Of a stretch of DNA of 64,000 nucleotides, positions 55,996-63,916 are shown one piece after another. Location of the stretch: the NCBI RefSeq assembly GCF_013410115.1, contig NZ_JACCCV010000001.1, positions 1,736,001-1,800,000 on the forward strand, read 5' to 3'. Origin of the DNA: Tunturiibacter gelidiferens (GTDB lineage: Bacteria; Acidobacteriota; Terriglobia; Terriglobales; Acidobacteriaceae). The notes under the pieces were generated by a model. That model was not told where the DNA came from. It searched no databases and saw nothing but the letters and a program-made list of their open reading frames with translations. The first letter of the stretch is position 1. Each line of letters starts with the position of its first letter. The position numbers and the translations under genes were made by a program.

Positions 55996-57138
55996 ATGCC
56001 AAAAAATCCACTACCGACGATTCTCTTTGTAGATGACGTCATTGAACAAATTGACGGAATAGCCCGTCTTTGTGAATTGCAGGCTCACATACTGAAGCGC
56101 TCCTTCGACGATGTCGACGAGGCGGATCTCGATTCTGCAGACTTGATACTTGTGGATTTCAATCTAGAAGATTGGGAGAAGCGGGAACATGTCACTCAAG
56201 TGACATTAAAGCCAGGGGACGGTCTAGCAGTAGCTGAAACTTTACGTTCGTATTACAGGTCGAAAAAATCGGATAGACCCGTCGCGATCGCGGTCCTTAG
56301 CGCAGACCTTCAGAGTCTTACCGAACCATTCCCTCCGACGCGCCGCGAGCATATGGTAGCCAGCGTGGCTAAAATTGAATGGGCCTTTCAGAAGACCAGC
56401 TCATTTTCGGATACCTCACGGCAGTTGCTAAGTCTTGCAAATGGGGTGCGGCAGCTGCCTGCTATGTGGCCTCACGACTCAACTGCGCGGAAGGACCAGA
56501 CCCTTCATGAATTGTTGGCTCTACCAGAATCAACAATCTGGGCTTCCGCAGCGGTTTTAGACCTAGCACGATGCCACCCTCCCGTTCAGGAACTCTCGAC
56601 ATGGAGTCACGGTCTAGCGTTTATACGATGGATGTTGCAGCGTATTCTGCCTTATCCGACCTTTCTCCTTGACGGGGCCCAAGTGGCAATCCGATTAGGT
56701 ATAGAACCGGACAGCTTCCAGGCGGGGCAGAGGGATAATCCGGACTTTGGTGATTGGTTAGCTCCTACGGTCTTCAAAGGGCTACTCCACGATTTCCATG
56801 AGACAAGATTTTGGAAGGCCGGAGTAGATTTGCTGATTTGGGAGCTTACTCGAGAAAATCCTTTCGATAGATCAGCGCTGGCTGCGTCTTTAGTGTCCAA
56901 GCTACCTAATGCGCGCTTCATCAATGCGAAAAATCCAGTCGCAAGCGTCGGGAAGGACTATGAATTTGTAGGCGTGGCTGATGCTTCTGAGTGTCTTCGA
57001 CTTCGTCCGGATGACTGGCCTCCCTACGCAGACTCCGCCTGGGCCAAGAAGACACTCGTCAGAGAGAGTGAAGCCTTGCAGATAGCGCTGGAAGACGACT
57101 CGGACCGTGAAGAGCTGGGGGCGGAAGTTAGTGAGTGA
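55996..57138 (+). CDS. Receiver-domain protein with unknown C-terminal domain
   Basis: The 380-residue protein opens with a CheY-like receiver: ILFVDDVIEQ (acidic pair near 13-14), phospho-acceptor Asp54 in LILVDFNLED, and AVLSADLQSL as the switch strand. The remaining 250 residues are helical with no DNA-binding motif that I recognise. It starts 4 bp after the GHKL gene, so it is the probable phosphorylation partner. The 12-bp overlap region at the end contains the next start. Confidence 0.75.
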   Translation: MPKNPLPTILFVDDVIEQIDGIARLCELQAHILKRSFDDVDEADLDSADLILVDFNLEDWEKREHVTQVTLKPGDGLAVAETLRSYYRSKKSDRPVAIAVLSADLQSLTEPFPPTRREHMVASVAKIEWAFQKTSSFSDTSRQLLSLANGVRQLPAMWPHDSTARKDQTLHELLALPESTIWASAAVLDLARCHPPVQELSTWSHGLAFIRWMLQRILPYPTFLLDGAQVAIRLGIEPDSFQAGQRDNPDFGDWLAPTVFKGLLHDFHETRFWKAGVDLLIWELTRENPFDRSALAASLVSKLPNARFINAKNPVASVGKDYEFVGVADASECLRLRPDDWPPYADSAWAKKTLVRESEALQIALEDDSDREELGAEVSE

Positions 57139-57880
57139 AATTGCTTTCAAGTTCTCCGACATGATTCGAGAAATCCAAACGTTCGAGGCCGTTGCGAGGG
57201 GGTTCCTCGATGAATCTGCGCCCGGTGTGTTAGCGAATTACTCGCGGCAGCTGCAATTCATAGAACGCGAGAAGCCGCAGGGCGTCTCCCACTGGATCAT
57301 TTCAAAAGATCGGCCGCTGAAGACTGCCGTCAGCAGGGGACATTACGACCGTCACGGCCAATTGGATGTATTCGCGACGATTTCCACAAAATGGGAGATC
57401 AGATGTCCGGCGGAAAAATCAAAGAAGAAACTACCACAAAAGATTTTCCATCTTACAGGATTGGCATCAACTACAGTAAAGGTCTTCTCGAAACGCGACG
57501 ACGATACTGAGGAACTGTTGACTGCTTGGCAATCTGATATAGGTGATGCAGATTCTCCCGGTTGCCATTTTCATATCCAAGTGCAACACGAAGATGAACA
57601 ACCCCCTTATCCGAAAACATTTCCAGTACCCCGTTTCCCAAGTCTTCTAACATCGCCGTTAGCAGCCGCCGAATTCGTCATCTCAGAGCTCTTTCAATCT
57701 GAGTGGATCAAATCTGCGCGCCCAACCTCGTCAGATCATATTAAATGGTCAGCAATTCAACAAAATCGCATGAGGAATCTTCTTGAATGGCAAAGAGACA
57801 TCGTGGCGGATTCCATATGGTCCCCTTGGACCTTTCTAAAGAGGGCAAAGCCTCATTCTGACATCTTTGGGCTAAATTGA
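57131..57880 (+). CDS. Unknown protein in the GHKL-methyltransferase operon
   Basis: The 249-residue protein is mixed alpha/beta, with HWIISKDRPLKTAVSRGHYD and CHFHIQVQHEDE blocks. I recognise no domain. A GTG at 57131 overlaps the previous stop and follows GGGGGCGGA; a GTG at 57107 is an alternative. Its fixed place between a receiver protein and a DNA methyltransferase suggests a shared system, possibly as an effector or specificity factor, but this is inference. Confidence 0.7.
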   Translation: MSEIAFKFSDMIREIQTFEAVARGFLDESAPGVLANYSRQLQFIEREKPQGVSHWIISKDRPLKTAVSRGHYDRHGQLDVFATISTKWEIRCPAEKSKKKLPQKIFHLTGLASTTVKVFSKRDDDTEELLTAWQSDIGDADSPGCHFHIQVQHEDEQPPYPKTFPVPRFPSLLTSPLAAAEFVISELFQSEWIKSARPTSSDHIKWSAIQQNRMRNLLEWQRDIVADSIWSPWTFLKRAKPHSDIFGLN

Positions 57881-59334
57881 AGTTTATGAACTCATGTCGC
57901 GTCTATACACCTGCGCCATTAGCCTCGGCCATGACACGCGCTCTTGGACATCAAAGGGGAGCCTTGTGGCTGGAGCCCAGCTTTGGACGCGGTGCGTTCG
58001 TCGATGAAATTTCAGCACTTGGAGTTGAAAGAGAGACAGTATTCGGTATCGATCTCGATCGACGAAAGTCCAAGAGCGATCAAAAGTGTATTCCAGTTCG
58101 AGGAGTCGATTTCTTGTCTTGGTCTTCAGAGGAGCCAGCTCGCTTCGACCGAATCATCGGCAATCCGCCTTTTATCGCAATCGAGAGACTGCGGGGAGCG
58201 CTTCGAACCAGAGCTTCAGAGATTGAATGGCGTTCACTGAAACCTCTAGGTTCAAACGGCAATCTTTGGGCCTCTTTTCTGATTGCAAGTCTCAAAGTTC
58301 TCAATGCGGGCGGTCATCTTAGTTTTGTACTGCCGGCTGCGTGGGGATATGCGGACTACGCCGCCGATCTTAGACACAAATTACCGTCCTTGTTCAAAGA
58401 GTTTGTTTGTCATAGAAGCAAGCAACCGCTTTTTGACTCTGTTCTAGACGGGAGCTACGTAATCCAGTGTTTTGGTTTCGGACTTAAAAACCGAATTAAC
58501 AGCTTTCACACTTACGAACGAAAAGAGGATTTGGTCAGAGGTTTGAGGCCACCGGTTCGGCCTTCTGCTCCCGCAATTCGTACTAATATTCAAGCGCCGT
58601 CAAGAGAGGTCCGTAGAGCAGGTGACTTGCTCCAAGTTCGATTGGGAGCGGTAACCGGTGATGCCAAATATTTTCTCCTCTCGGAATCAAGACGTCAGGA
58701 ACTACGGTTACCAGAAAGCTGCCTGATTCCCGTTGTTACGCGAGCTCGGCATTTGACGGCTCCTTCAATACGCACCAGCGTCTGGAGGCAAATTAGAGAT
58801 TCAGGAGATCGCTCCTATCTATTCAATCCTCAGGCGGGAGACCTTTTGAATGAGGCCGTGAAAGCATACCTCCGTCTGCCTCATAAAAGAGGCGGATGTG
58901 ACCGGACATCTGGTTGGGTCAGTAAACGCACGCCTTGGTATTCGGTAGGTCTTCCATCTGATTTCCATGGATTTATGAGCGGTGTAAGTACAGATGGACC
59001 CTGCATCGCCTTGAATGAAATGGACAGACTTGCAGCTACCAACACGCTTTATGTGATTCGTTTCAATAAAAACCTTAAGAGTCGAGATGCAAAAGCCGCA
59101 TGTTCATTTTCTCTACTGACAACCTATAGTCGGGCTCAGCTTGCAGCGCGGACTCGAAATTACGCTGATGGGCTGAGAAAGCTCGAGCCATCGGACATTG
59201 CCGGTATAACGCTTCCGGTGAGAACTGAAGTGCATGGCGCTTTTGACGCCTATCGATCCGCTGCTCAATTATTTATTGACGGTGATACTAAGTTGGCGAT
59301 CGAAATGGCCGATGAATGGTTTGCGAAACACTAG
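57877..59334 (+). CDS. N6-adenine DNA methyltransferase (Class I, TaqI/Eco57I-like)
   Basis: The 485-residue protein has SAM motif LEPSFGRGAFVDEI (about 32-45) and the amino-methyltransferase motif IV NPPF (96-99), followed by a C-terminal target-recognition region with a TY-R rich end. The order motif I before NPPF fits gamma-type N6-adenine enzymes. It has no endonuclease domain. A TTG start overlaps the previous stop (TTGA), but ATG 57886 is an alternative. It would modify host and element DNA, protecting it from a co-encoded activity if the operon is a defence system. Confidence 0.87.
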   Translation: MKFMNSCRVYTPAPLASAMTRALGHQRGALWLEPSFGRGAFVDEISALGVERETVFGIDLDRRKSKSDQKCIPVRGVDFLSWSSEEPARFDRIIGNPPFIAIERLRGALRTRASEIEWRSLKPLGSNGNLWASFLIASLKVLNAGGHLSFVLPAAWGYADYAADLRHKLPSLFKEFVCHRSKQPLFDSVLDGSYVIQCFGFGLKNRINSFHTYERKEDLVRGLRPPVRPSAPAIRTNIQAPSREVRRAGDLLQVRLGAVTGDAKYFLLSESRRQELRLPESCLIPVVTRARHLTAPSIRTSVWRQIRDSGDRSYLFNPQAGDLLNEAVKAYLRLPHKRGGCDRTSGWVSKRTPWYSVGLPSDFHGFMSGVSTDGPCIALNEMDRLAATNTLYVIRFNKNLKSRDAKAACSFSLLTTYSRAQLAARTRNYADGLRKLEPSDIAGITLPVRTEVHGAFDAYRSAAQLFIDGDTKLAIEMADEWFAKH

Positions 59335-59356
59335 AAGAAATGCTGTAAGGCAGGAA

Positions 59357-59376
59357 CGGTCAAATCCGCTTGACCG
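59357..59376. other. Hairpin just inside the right end
   Basis: CGGTCAA at 59357-59363 pairs with TTGACCG at 59370-59376 around loop ATCCGC. It lies 27 bp inside the right inverted repeat and 22 bp after the methyltransferase stop. It may be a transcription stop (no T-run) or a subterminal protein site. Confidence 0.5.
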
Positions 59377-59403
59377 CTAACCGGACAAAGGCAAGACCCT
59401 TAG

Positions 59404-59436
59404 AGGGCAGTTTTAACGCCCTCTATCTCCTATCCC
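59404..59436 (-). repeat. Right terminal inverted repeat (33 bp)
   Basis: Read on the minus strand it begins GGGATAGGAGATAGAGGGCG and ends AAAACTGCCCT, matching the left end at 29 of 33 positions. It directly abuts the 14-bp target duplication. Confidence 0.93.
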
Positions 59437-59450
59437 CTCCTCGGTTTGAG
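59437..59450 (+). repeat. Target-site duplication, right copy
   Basis: CTCCTCGGTTTGAG, identical to 43055-43068. Beyond it the chromosome resumes with TGTGAGG. The tRNA-Ala gene begins 85 bp further on. Confidence 0.92.
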
Positions 59451-59535
59451 TGTGAGGTTGGTTGCTGATACACTCGGAGATGTTGTTTCGGCTGTCTCGG
59501 GCCTGCGAAAGTGGTGCGTGAGGCGAGTTTGGTGG

Positions 59536-59611
59536 GGGGCTGTAGCTCAGTTGGGAGAGCGCCTCGTTCGCAACGAGGAGGTCAGCGGTTCGATCCCGCT
59601 CAGCTCCACCA
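59536..59611 (+). tRNA. tRNA-Ala (CGC)
   Basis: A full cloverleaf: acceptor GGGGCTG with CAGCTCC including the alanine identity pair G3-U70, anticodon stem CCTCG/CGAGG with loop TTCGCAA (anticodon CGC), T arm with GGTTCGATCC, discriminator A and encoded CCA. It lies just outside the casposon right end; the gene itself is not interrupted. Confidence 0.97.
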
Positions 59612-59649
59612 TAGAAATAACTTCATAGATAATTTTTTTTGAGGCAAAT

Positions 59650-59744
59650 GTCCTGCCGGACGGGGTCCGCTGCGCGCGGCGGTCACTTCGTGACTCGTCT
59701 ACCTTGTCTCGGCACGATGAGTGCCTGGTCCTCCCGTTGGTCGG
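59650..59744 (+). repeat. ~95-bp dispersed repeat, copy 5
   Basis: GTCCTGCCGGACGGGGTCCG, hairpin GTCACTTCGTGAC and closing CTCCCGTTGGTCGG. It lies between the tRNA and the convergent CtaG-like gene. Confidence 0.82.
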
Positions 59745-59765
59745 AGGTAGAGGTTGGGTGCGCCT

Positions 59766-60596
59766 CTAAGAGAGGCGGGTCTTCTCTTGGTGCAGGAGGC
59801 GGAAGGTTACGAAGATGGCTGGGATGAGGAAGATGAGCGAGCCCAGGACCCACATGATGACGGCTCCGGCGCGCTGGTCGGCGATGGGGTCGATGTGGAA
59901 GGGGTTTGGACGCTCGAGGTAGTAGGTGTAGACGGGGCGGTCGCAAAAGGCGAGGAAGGCGGAGAGCGCGGTATTGACGATGTCTGCTACGACCAGATAC
60001 GGCAGCATGATCCAGCCTGGATAGCGCGAGGTCGTAGGCCAGGGGCGGATGAGCGGCCACCAGAAGAGGATCGATGTGGAGAGGAAACAGATGTGCTCGA
60101 ACTCATGCCAGTGTTCGTGCTCGAGGGCGAAGTCGTAGCCGGCGGGGATGTGCCAGAGGAGGAAGGTGAGATTCATCGCGAGCCATGCTACGAGAGGTCG
60201 AGTGAGAAAGTGGCCGAGGGTGCGGAGCCACTTCATGCGCAGGAAGGGGGCGAGCAGATGGACAGTCACGTCGTGGGGAAGGCCGCGGAGGAGTGGGACC
60301 TGTGGGTAGCCAAGGAGAAGAAGCGGTGGGACGAAGGACATCAGGAGGAGGTGCTCGACCATGTGGGCGCTGAGGAGTGCGTCGGCGAAGCCGTCCATGG
60401 GTGAGGCGATGGAGACCCAGATGGTCGCGATGCCGAGGTTGAAGCAGACGAGGCGCCAGGTGGGGAAGAGTGCGGGCCTCGTCTTGCGGATGGCGTACCA
60501 GCCGCGTGTGTAAAGGACGACGCTGAGGAGCAGCGCCGTGGTGAGGAAGAGCGGAGGGGACCATTCGTCGAAGATCGCCCTGTATTCAGGAGGCAT
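59766..60596 (-). CDS. Cytochrome c oxidase assembly protein, CtaG (caa3) type
   Basis: The 276-residue integral membrane protein has about seven helices. Family marks are MVEHLLLMSFVPPLLLLGYP, FLLWHIPAGYDFALEHEHWHEFEHICF and WWPLIRPWPTTSRYPGW. The His-rich loops fit a copper or haem assembly role for a terminal oxidase. It is on the same strand as the cytochrome b/Rieske unit upstream, but separated by 305 bp of repeats. Confidence 0.9.
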   Translation of the reverse strand: MPPEYRAIFDEWSPPLFLTTALLLSVVLYTRGWYAIRKTRPALFPTWRLVCFNLGIATIWVSIASPMDGFADALLSAHMVEHLLLMSFVPPLLLLGYPQVPLLRGLPHDVTVHLLAPFLRMKWLRTLGHFLTRPLVAWLAMNLTFLLWHIPAGYDFALEHEHWHEFEHICFLSTSILFWWPLIRPWPTTSRYPGWIMLPYLVVADIVNTALSAFLAFCDRPVYTYYLERPNPFHIDPIADQRAGAVIMWVLGSLIFLIPAIFVTFRLLHQEKTRLS

Positions 60597-60674
60597 TTGA
60601 GTAGGTTATATGCGGGGTTGATTCGTGTTTGGCGATTGTTGCGGAACGGAGACTTCGGCTGGGATGGGAATGCA

Positions 60675-60741
60675 TACCCCAGGGGCTAAAGCCCCACGTC
60701 AATCGCTGATGGAGAAACCCAAGGCTAAAGCCTTGGGGTAC
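60675..60741. repeat. Inverted repeat TACCCCA...TGGGGTA
   Basis: TACCCCAGGGGCTAAAGCCC at the left is matched by AAGGCTAAAGCCTTGGGGTA at the right in inverted sense, around a 25-bp core. Both halves also hold local GGCTAAAGCC hairpins. Confidence 0.8.
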
Positions 60742-60766
60742 CTAGATGCAATGTGCCGGCGTAGCT

Positions 60767-60885
60767 GGATGCGACGCCACGACGTACTTGGATGAGAAGC
60801 CCTGGCGTGCTGGATGCGAAGTCGTGGCGTACTGGATCAAACCTCGACGTACCTGGATCAAAGCCACGACGGAATGGATGCAAGC
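60767..60885 (+). repeat. Degenerate ~22-bp tandem repeat
   Basis: Units begin at each GGAT: 60767, 60790, 60812, 60834, 60855 and 60876, i.e. 23, 22, 22, 21 and 21 bp apart. Most contain a CG(A/T)CGT or GGCGT...CT ending. It ends 17 bp before the cytochrome b-c stop. Confidence 0.75.
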
Positions 60886-60901
60886 TCTTTTCTCGTGCGG
60901 T

Positions 60902-62398
60902 CTAAGGGGCACTGGAGGGCGGTGTGTGTTCCGTGGTGAGGGCCAGGTGGCGTGAGGCGTCGATGGCGGGTTGCAGATCATTGCCGCGCAGGGTGGTGAG
61001 AAATTTGACGAGTGCGGTGGTCTCGGAGGGGTTAAGGGCGTTGCCGTAGGCGGGCATGTTGCCGCCGCCCTGCAGGACCTGGCGGATGATCTGGTCTTCG
61101 GTCATGTGGGAGGCTACGGCGTCGAGTGCGGGGCCGCGAAGACCGCCTTCGCCGCCGATCGAATGGCAGTTGCGGCATTGCTTGTTCTGGAGGACGAGCG
61201 CGCCTTCGCGTTCGAGTGGGGTGCGGTTGTGCAGGTAGGACACGGGGATGGGATCGCTGGTCCACGCGTTCATGATGGGACTCCACGGCGTGTAGGTGCC
61301 TAGGTGGGTGAAGACGCCGAGCGAGACTGCGAGGACAGATACGATCAAGACGGCTGCGGGTCGGCGGGACACATGCTTTTCGCCTTCTCCCGAGAGAAGC
61401 GGGAGAAGGATGAGAGCGGCGATGCCGACGACCGGCATGATGAAGAGGACGGGAGTTTCGAGGGCGGGCGGGAGGTAGGCGAGGACGGCGTAGAGCCAGA
61501 GGAAGAAGTAGTCGGGCTTGGGCGCGGTCTCAATGATGGTGGGGTCGGGCTGGCCGCTGGGACCGAAGGGGCCGAACCAGAGCGCGCAGGCGATGACGGC
61601 CAGCATGATGGCGGCGGCGAAGGCGGCGTCCTTCCATGCGGCGTCGGGGACGAAGGGGATACCGGTCTTCTTCTCGAGCTCGTGGTACTCGCGCTGGTAG
61701 GTGGATTTTTTGACGAGGCGACCGGGCATGGGCCAGTCGTTGATGCCGAGACGAAGGACCATCCAGACGTGCATGCCGACCAGCGCAAGCAGGATGCCGG
61801 GGATGACGAAGACGTGGAGGGCGAAGAAGCGGGAGAGGGTATTCCCCGCGATAATGGGGCCGCCGAGCATGAGTCCGACGAGTGGGCCGCCGATGAGCGG
61901 GACGCGGCTGAGGATGGAGGCGCCGATGCCGAGGCCCCAGTAGGCATCCTGATCGAAGCGCAGAACCTGTCCGGTGAAGGCCATGCCGAGGGTTAGCAGG
62001 AGGAGGAAGACGCCGATGATCCAGGTGAGTTCACGCGGGAACTTGTAGGCTCCGAAGAGGAAGACCTGCACCATGTGGATGAGGACGATGGCGACCATGA
62101 AGTCGGAGCCCCAGCCGTGCATGGCGCGAAGGAACCAGCCGAGCTTGACGTTGTGGTCGAGGAACTGGAGGCTGTTCCAGGCGTTGCTGGCGGTGGGGGC
62201 GTAGACGAGCGCGAGCAGGACGCCGGTCATGATCTGCAGGACGAGGATGACGGTGGCGGCGCTGCCGAAGACGTACCACCAACTGGCGGTGTTGGCGGGG
62301 ACTTCGTGCTCGGCTGTTTCGATGAGAGGGGTGCCGAGTCCGAGCCGGGCTTCGAACCAGTTGTAGACCTCGAGGCTGCGTTGCTTTAGGTCTGGCAT
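60902..62398 (-). CDS. Fused cytochrome b - cytochrome c subunit
   Basis: The 498-residue protein joins a full cytochrome b (N-terminal helices with haem-ligand His pairs, QDAYWGLGIGASILSRVP, PDYFFLWLYAVLAYLPP) to a C-terminal mono-haem cytochrome c domain with QCRNCHSIGGEGGLRGPALD. It belongs to a quinol:cytochrome c oxidoreductase-type complex, with the Rieske gene immediately upstream. The ATG at 62398 follows GAGGTG; its first bases overlap the Rieske gene by 13. A GTG at 62407 is possible. Confidence 0.92.
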   Translation of the reverse strand: MPDLKQRSLEVYNWFEARLGLGTPLIETAEHEVPANTASWWYVFGSAATVILVLQIMTGVLLALVYAPTASNAWNSLQFLDHNVKLGWFLRAMHGWGSDFMVAIVLIHMVQVFLFGAYKFPRELTWIIGVFLLLLTLGMAFTGQVLRFDQDAYWGLGIGASILSRVPLIGGPLVGLMLGGPIIAGNTLSRFFALHVFVIPGILLALVGMHVWMVLRLGINDWPMPGRLVKKSTYQREYHELEKKTGIPFVPDAAWKDAAFAAAIMLAVIACALWFGPFGPSGQPDPTIIETAPKPDYFFLWLYAVLAYLPPALETPVLFIMPVVGIAALILLPLLSGEGEKHVSRRPAAVLIVSVLAVSLGVFTHLGTYTPWSPIMNAWTSDPIPVSYLHNRTPLEREGALVLQNKQCRNCHSIGGEGGLRGPALDAVASHMTEDQIIRQVLQGGGNMPAYGNALNPSETTALVKFLTTLRGNDLQPAIDASRHLALTTEHTPPSSAP

Positions 62399-63087
62399 GA
62401 GCTGCACCTCGGCTGGGGTTGGTCGATGGTGTTGAGGCGAGCGGCGATCGGGGCTGCGGGGCTGCCTTTGATCTTTGTGTCGATCTGGGTTAAGGGACTA
62501 ACGTTCTTTGCCTCGTTGGCGAGGGTTGGCATTCTTCCGGCGCTGATCATGAGGGTGCCGTTCGAAACTTTGTGTTGGTACTCGAAGAGGCCGCGTTCGG
62601 GTGGTCCGGAGGCGCGGGCGCCGTCGGCGTAGTAGGCACCGCCGTGGCAGGGGCAAAGGAAGAGTTTGGACTGGGCGAACCAGCGGACTGGGCAGCCGAG
62701 GTGGGCGCAGTTGATGGCGAAGACCTGGAAAGTGTCGCCGGAGACGCGGCGGACCCAGCAGGGGATGTCGCCTGTCTGGCCGTCCCATTTGTTGGTGATG
62801 GGGTTGCGGTAGTTGACGAGGCGCGTTTCGCCTTCGGGGAAGTCCGAGAGCGGGCCGAGGTTGATCCAGGAGTTGTCGGAGGAGGTTTTCTTGAGTGCGG
62901 GTCCGAGGAGGTAGCCGACGATGGGGATGGCAAGGACGAAGCCTACCAGCCCGTTGACCGCGAGAGCCAGCTTGAAGAGAAAGACGCGGCGGGAGTGGCC
63001 TGCGGCGATGCTCGGGTCTTTGACGGAGTCGGGGTGTGGCTCGGTCAAGGTTTGATCGGTTGGTGGGAGCTGTTCACTCGGTATCAT
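62386..63087 (-). CDS. Rieske iron-sulfur protein
   Basis: The 233-residue protein has one N-terminal membrane helix (FKLALAVNGLVGFVLAIPIV) and a C-terminal Rieske domain. The 2Fe-2S ligands are in CAHLGCPV and CPCHGGAYYADG; a disulfide pair of Cys is present in the same motifs. It transfers electrons from quinol to cytochrome c in the complex made with the downstream cytochrome b-c gene. The gene order cytochrome c, Rieske, cytochrome b-c is an operon. Confidence 0.94.
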   Translation of the reverse strand: MIPSEQLPPTDQTLTEPHPDSVKDPSIAAGHSRRVFLFKLALAVNGLVGFVLAIPIVGYLLGPALKKTSSDNSWINLGPLSDFPEGETRLVNYRNPITNKWDGQTGDIPCWVRRVSGDTFQVFAINCAHLGCPVRWFAQSKLFLCPCHGGAYYADGARASGPPERGLFEYQHKVSNGTLMISAGRMPTLANEAKNVSPLTQIDTKIKGSPAAPIAARLNTIDQPQPRCSSCQT

Positions 63088-63151
63088 TGCTTGCTGCTCC
63101 TGCGTTGCTTCGTTTTCAATTCTTCTGATCGTCCGAATCTAGAGTGAGTGC

Positions 63152-63916
63152 TTAGTGGGAGTGATAGGGCTGGCCGGGCTCGGCAACGCGTTTGGAGGCT
63201 AGCCAGGCGATGATGTCGGTGATTTGCTGGTCGTTGAGGGGCTGGGCGGAGTCAGAGCGCCAGTCGGGCATGCCCTCGTCGGGACGGCCTGCGATGACGA
63301 TGCTGCGCAGGTCCTGATCGCTGATGAGGGCGAGATAGGATGGGTTGACGATGGAGCCAAGTTTGCCTGCGGTGGCTTTGGGATCGCTGGTTTTAGAATC
63401 GGCGGAGGTGCCTTCGCCGTCTGCGCCGTGGCATCGGGCACAGGCTGCGGAGTAGGCTTGCTGTCCGCGGTTGGCATCGCCCTGCAGCGTGGCGGCATAG
63501 GGTGGAAGGGTCGTGCCTGCGAGTTGATCGGAGGCGCTCCACTGCTGCATGGCGCCTTGCGCCAAGATGGTGACCTGTTGATCGGTGAGCGATCCGCCGG
63601 AGGCTTTGGCGAAGGCAGGCATCAGGCCGCCGGGGACGCCTTGGGCGATGGTCTGGTGTATGGTCTGCTCTCCGGCTACTGCGAGGTAGACGGGGTTTGC
63701 GAGCGATATCGCTGCGCCGTTCTTGCCCTTGTTCCCGTGGCAGGCCGCGCAGTTTTGTTTGTAGAGGGTTGCGAAGTCCAGGACCTCATCGGGGCGTACG
63801 ACTTCAGGACCTGGTCCGGGGCGGCCGGGGATGCGACTGCAACCAGTGGTGGTGATGCAGACAGCCGACAGCATGAGGGTGCCGAACACTGCGAGTCTGT
63901 GAGGGGCGGATCTCAT
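63152..63916 (-). CDS. Dihaem cytochrome c lipoprotein
   Basis: The 254-residue protein has a lipoprotein signal peptide (MRSAPHRLAVFGTLMLSAV with lipobox ITTTGC) and two c-type haem sites, CAACH at about 56 and CARCH at about 160. Met ligands are likely in GLMPAFAKAS and GMPDWRSD. It is the first gene of the Rieske operon and probably the electron acceptor of that complex. The start at 63916 gives a normal signal peptide. Upstream, three near-copies of AACAATGAG precede it and each holds an in-frame or near-frame ATG, so the start is not certain. Confidence 0.88.
   Translation of the reverse strand: MRSAPHRLAVFGTLMLSAVCITTTGCSRIPGRPGPGPEVVRPDEVLDFATLYKQNCAACHGNKGKNGAAISLANPVYLAVAGEQTIHQTIAQGVPGGLMPAFAKASGGSLTDQQVTILAQGAMQQWSASDQLAGTTLPPYAATLQGDANRGQQAYSAACARCHGADGEGTSADSKTSDPKATAGKLGSIVNPSYLALISDQDLRSIVIAGRPDEGMPDWRSDSAQPLNDQQITDIIAWLASKRVAEPGQPYHSH

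Larger units (their letters stand above)
43069..59436. mobile_element. Casposon-like transposon (solo Cas1 + PolB, 16.4 kb)
   Basis: The ends are a pair of 33-bp imperfect inverted repeats flanked by a perfect 14-bp direct repeat. Inside lie a Cas1 integrase with HTH, a family-B DNA polymerase, an HNH-like protein and small HTH proteins, and there is no cas2, effector or CRISPR array. Cas1 plus PolB plus terminal repeats plus a ~14-15-bp target duplication define casposons, which use Cas1 as an integrase ('casposase') and copy themselves with their own polymerase. Base composition is visibly more AT-rich than either flank. The layout is a left arm of unknown cargo (43215-46798), a core (46956-53559) and a right arm with a four-gene operon (53682-59334). 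The intact ends suggest recent, perhaps still possible, mobility. Confidence 0.93.

Noticed and set aside
53682..57138. GHKL and receiver pair as an ordinary sensor two-component system
   Set aside because: The first protein has an extra HSP90-like ATPase and no sensor or membrane domain, the receiver protein has no DNA-binding domain, and the pair is coupled to a methyltransferase. A simple two-component label would mislead.
60767..60885. 22-bp tandem units as a CRISPR array
   Set aside because: Units abut with no spacers and vary too much between copies.
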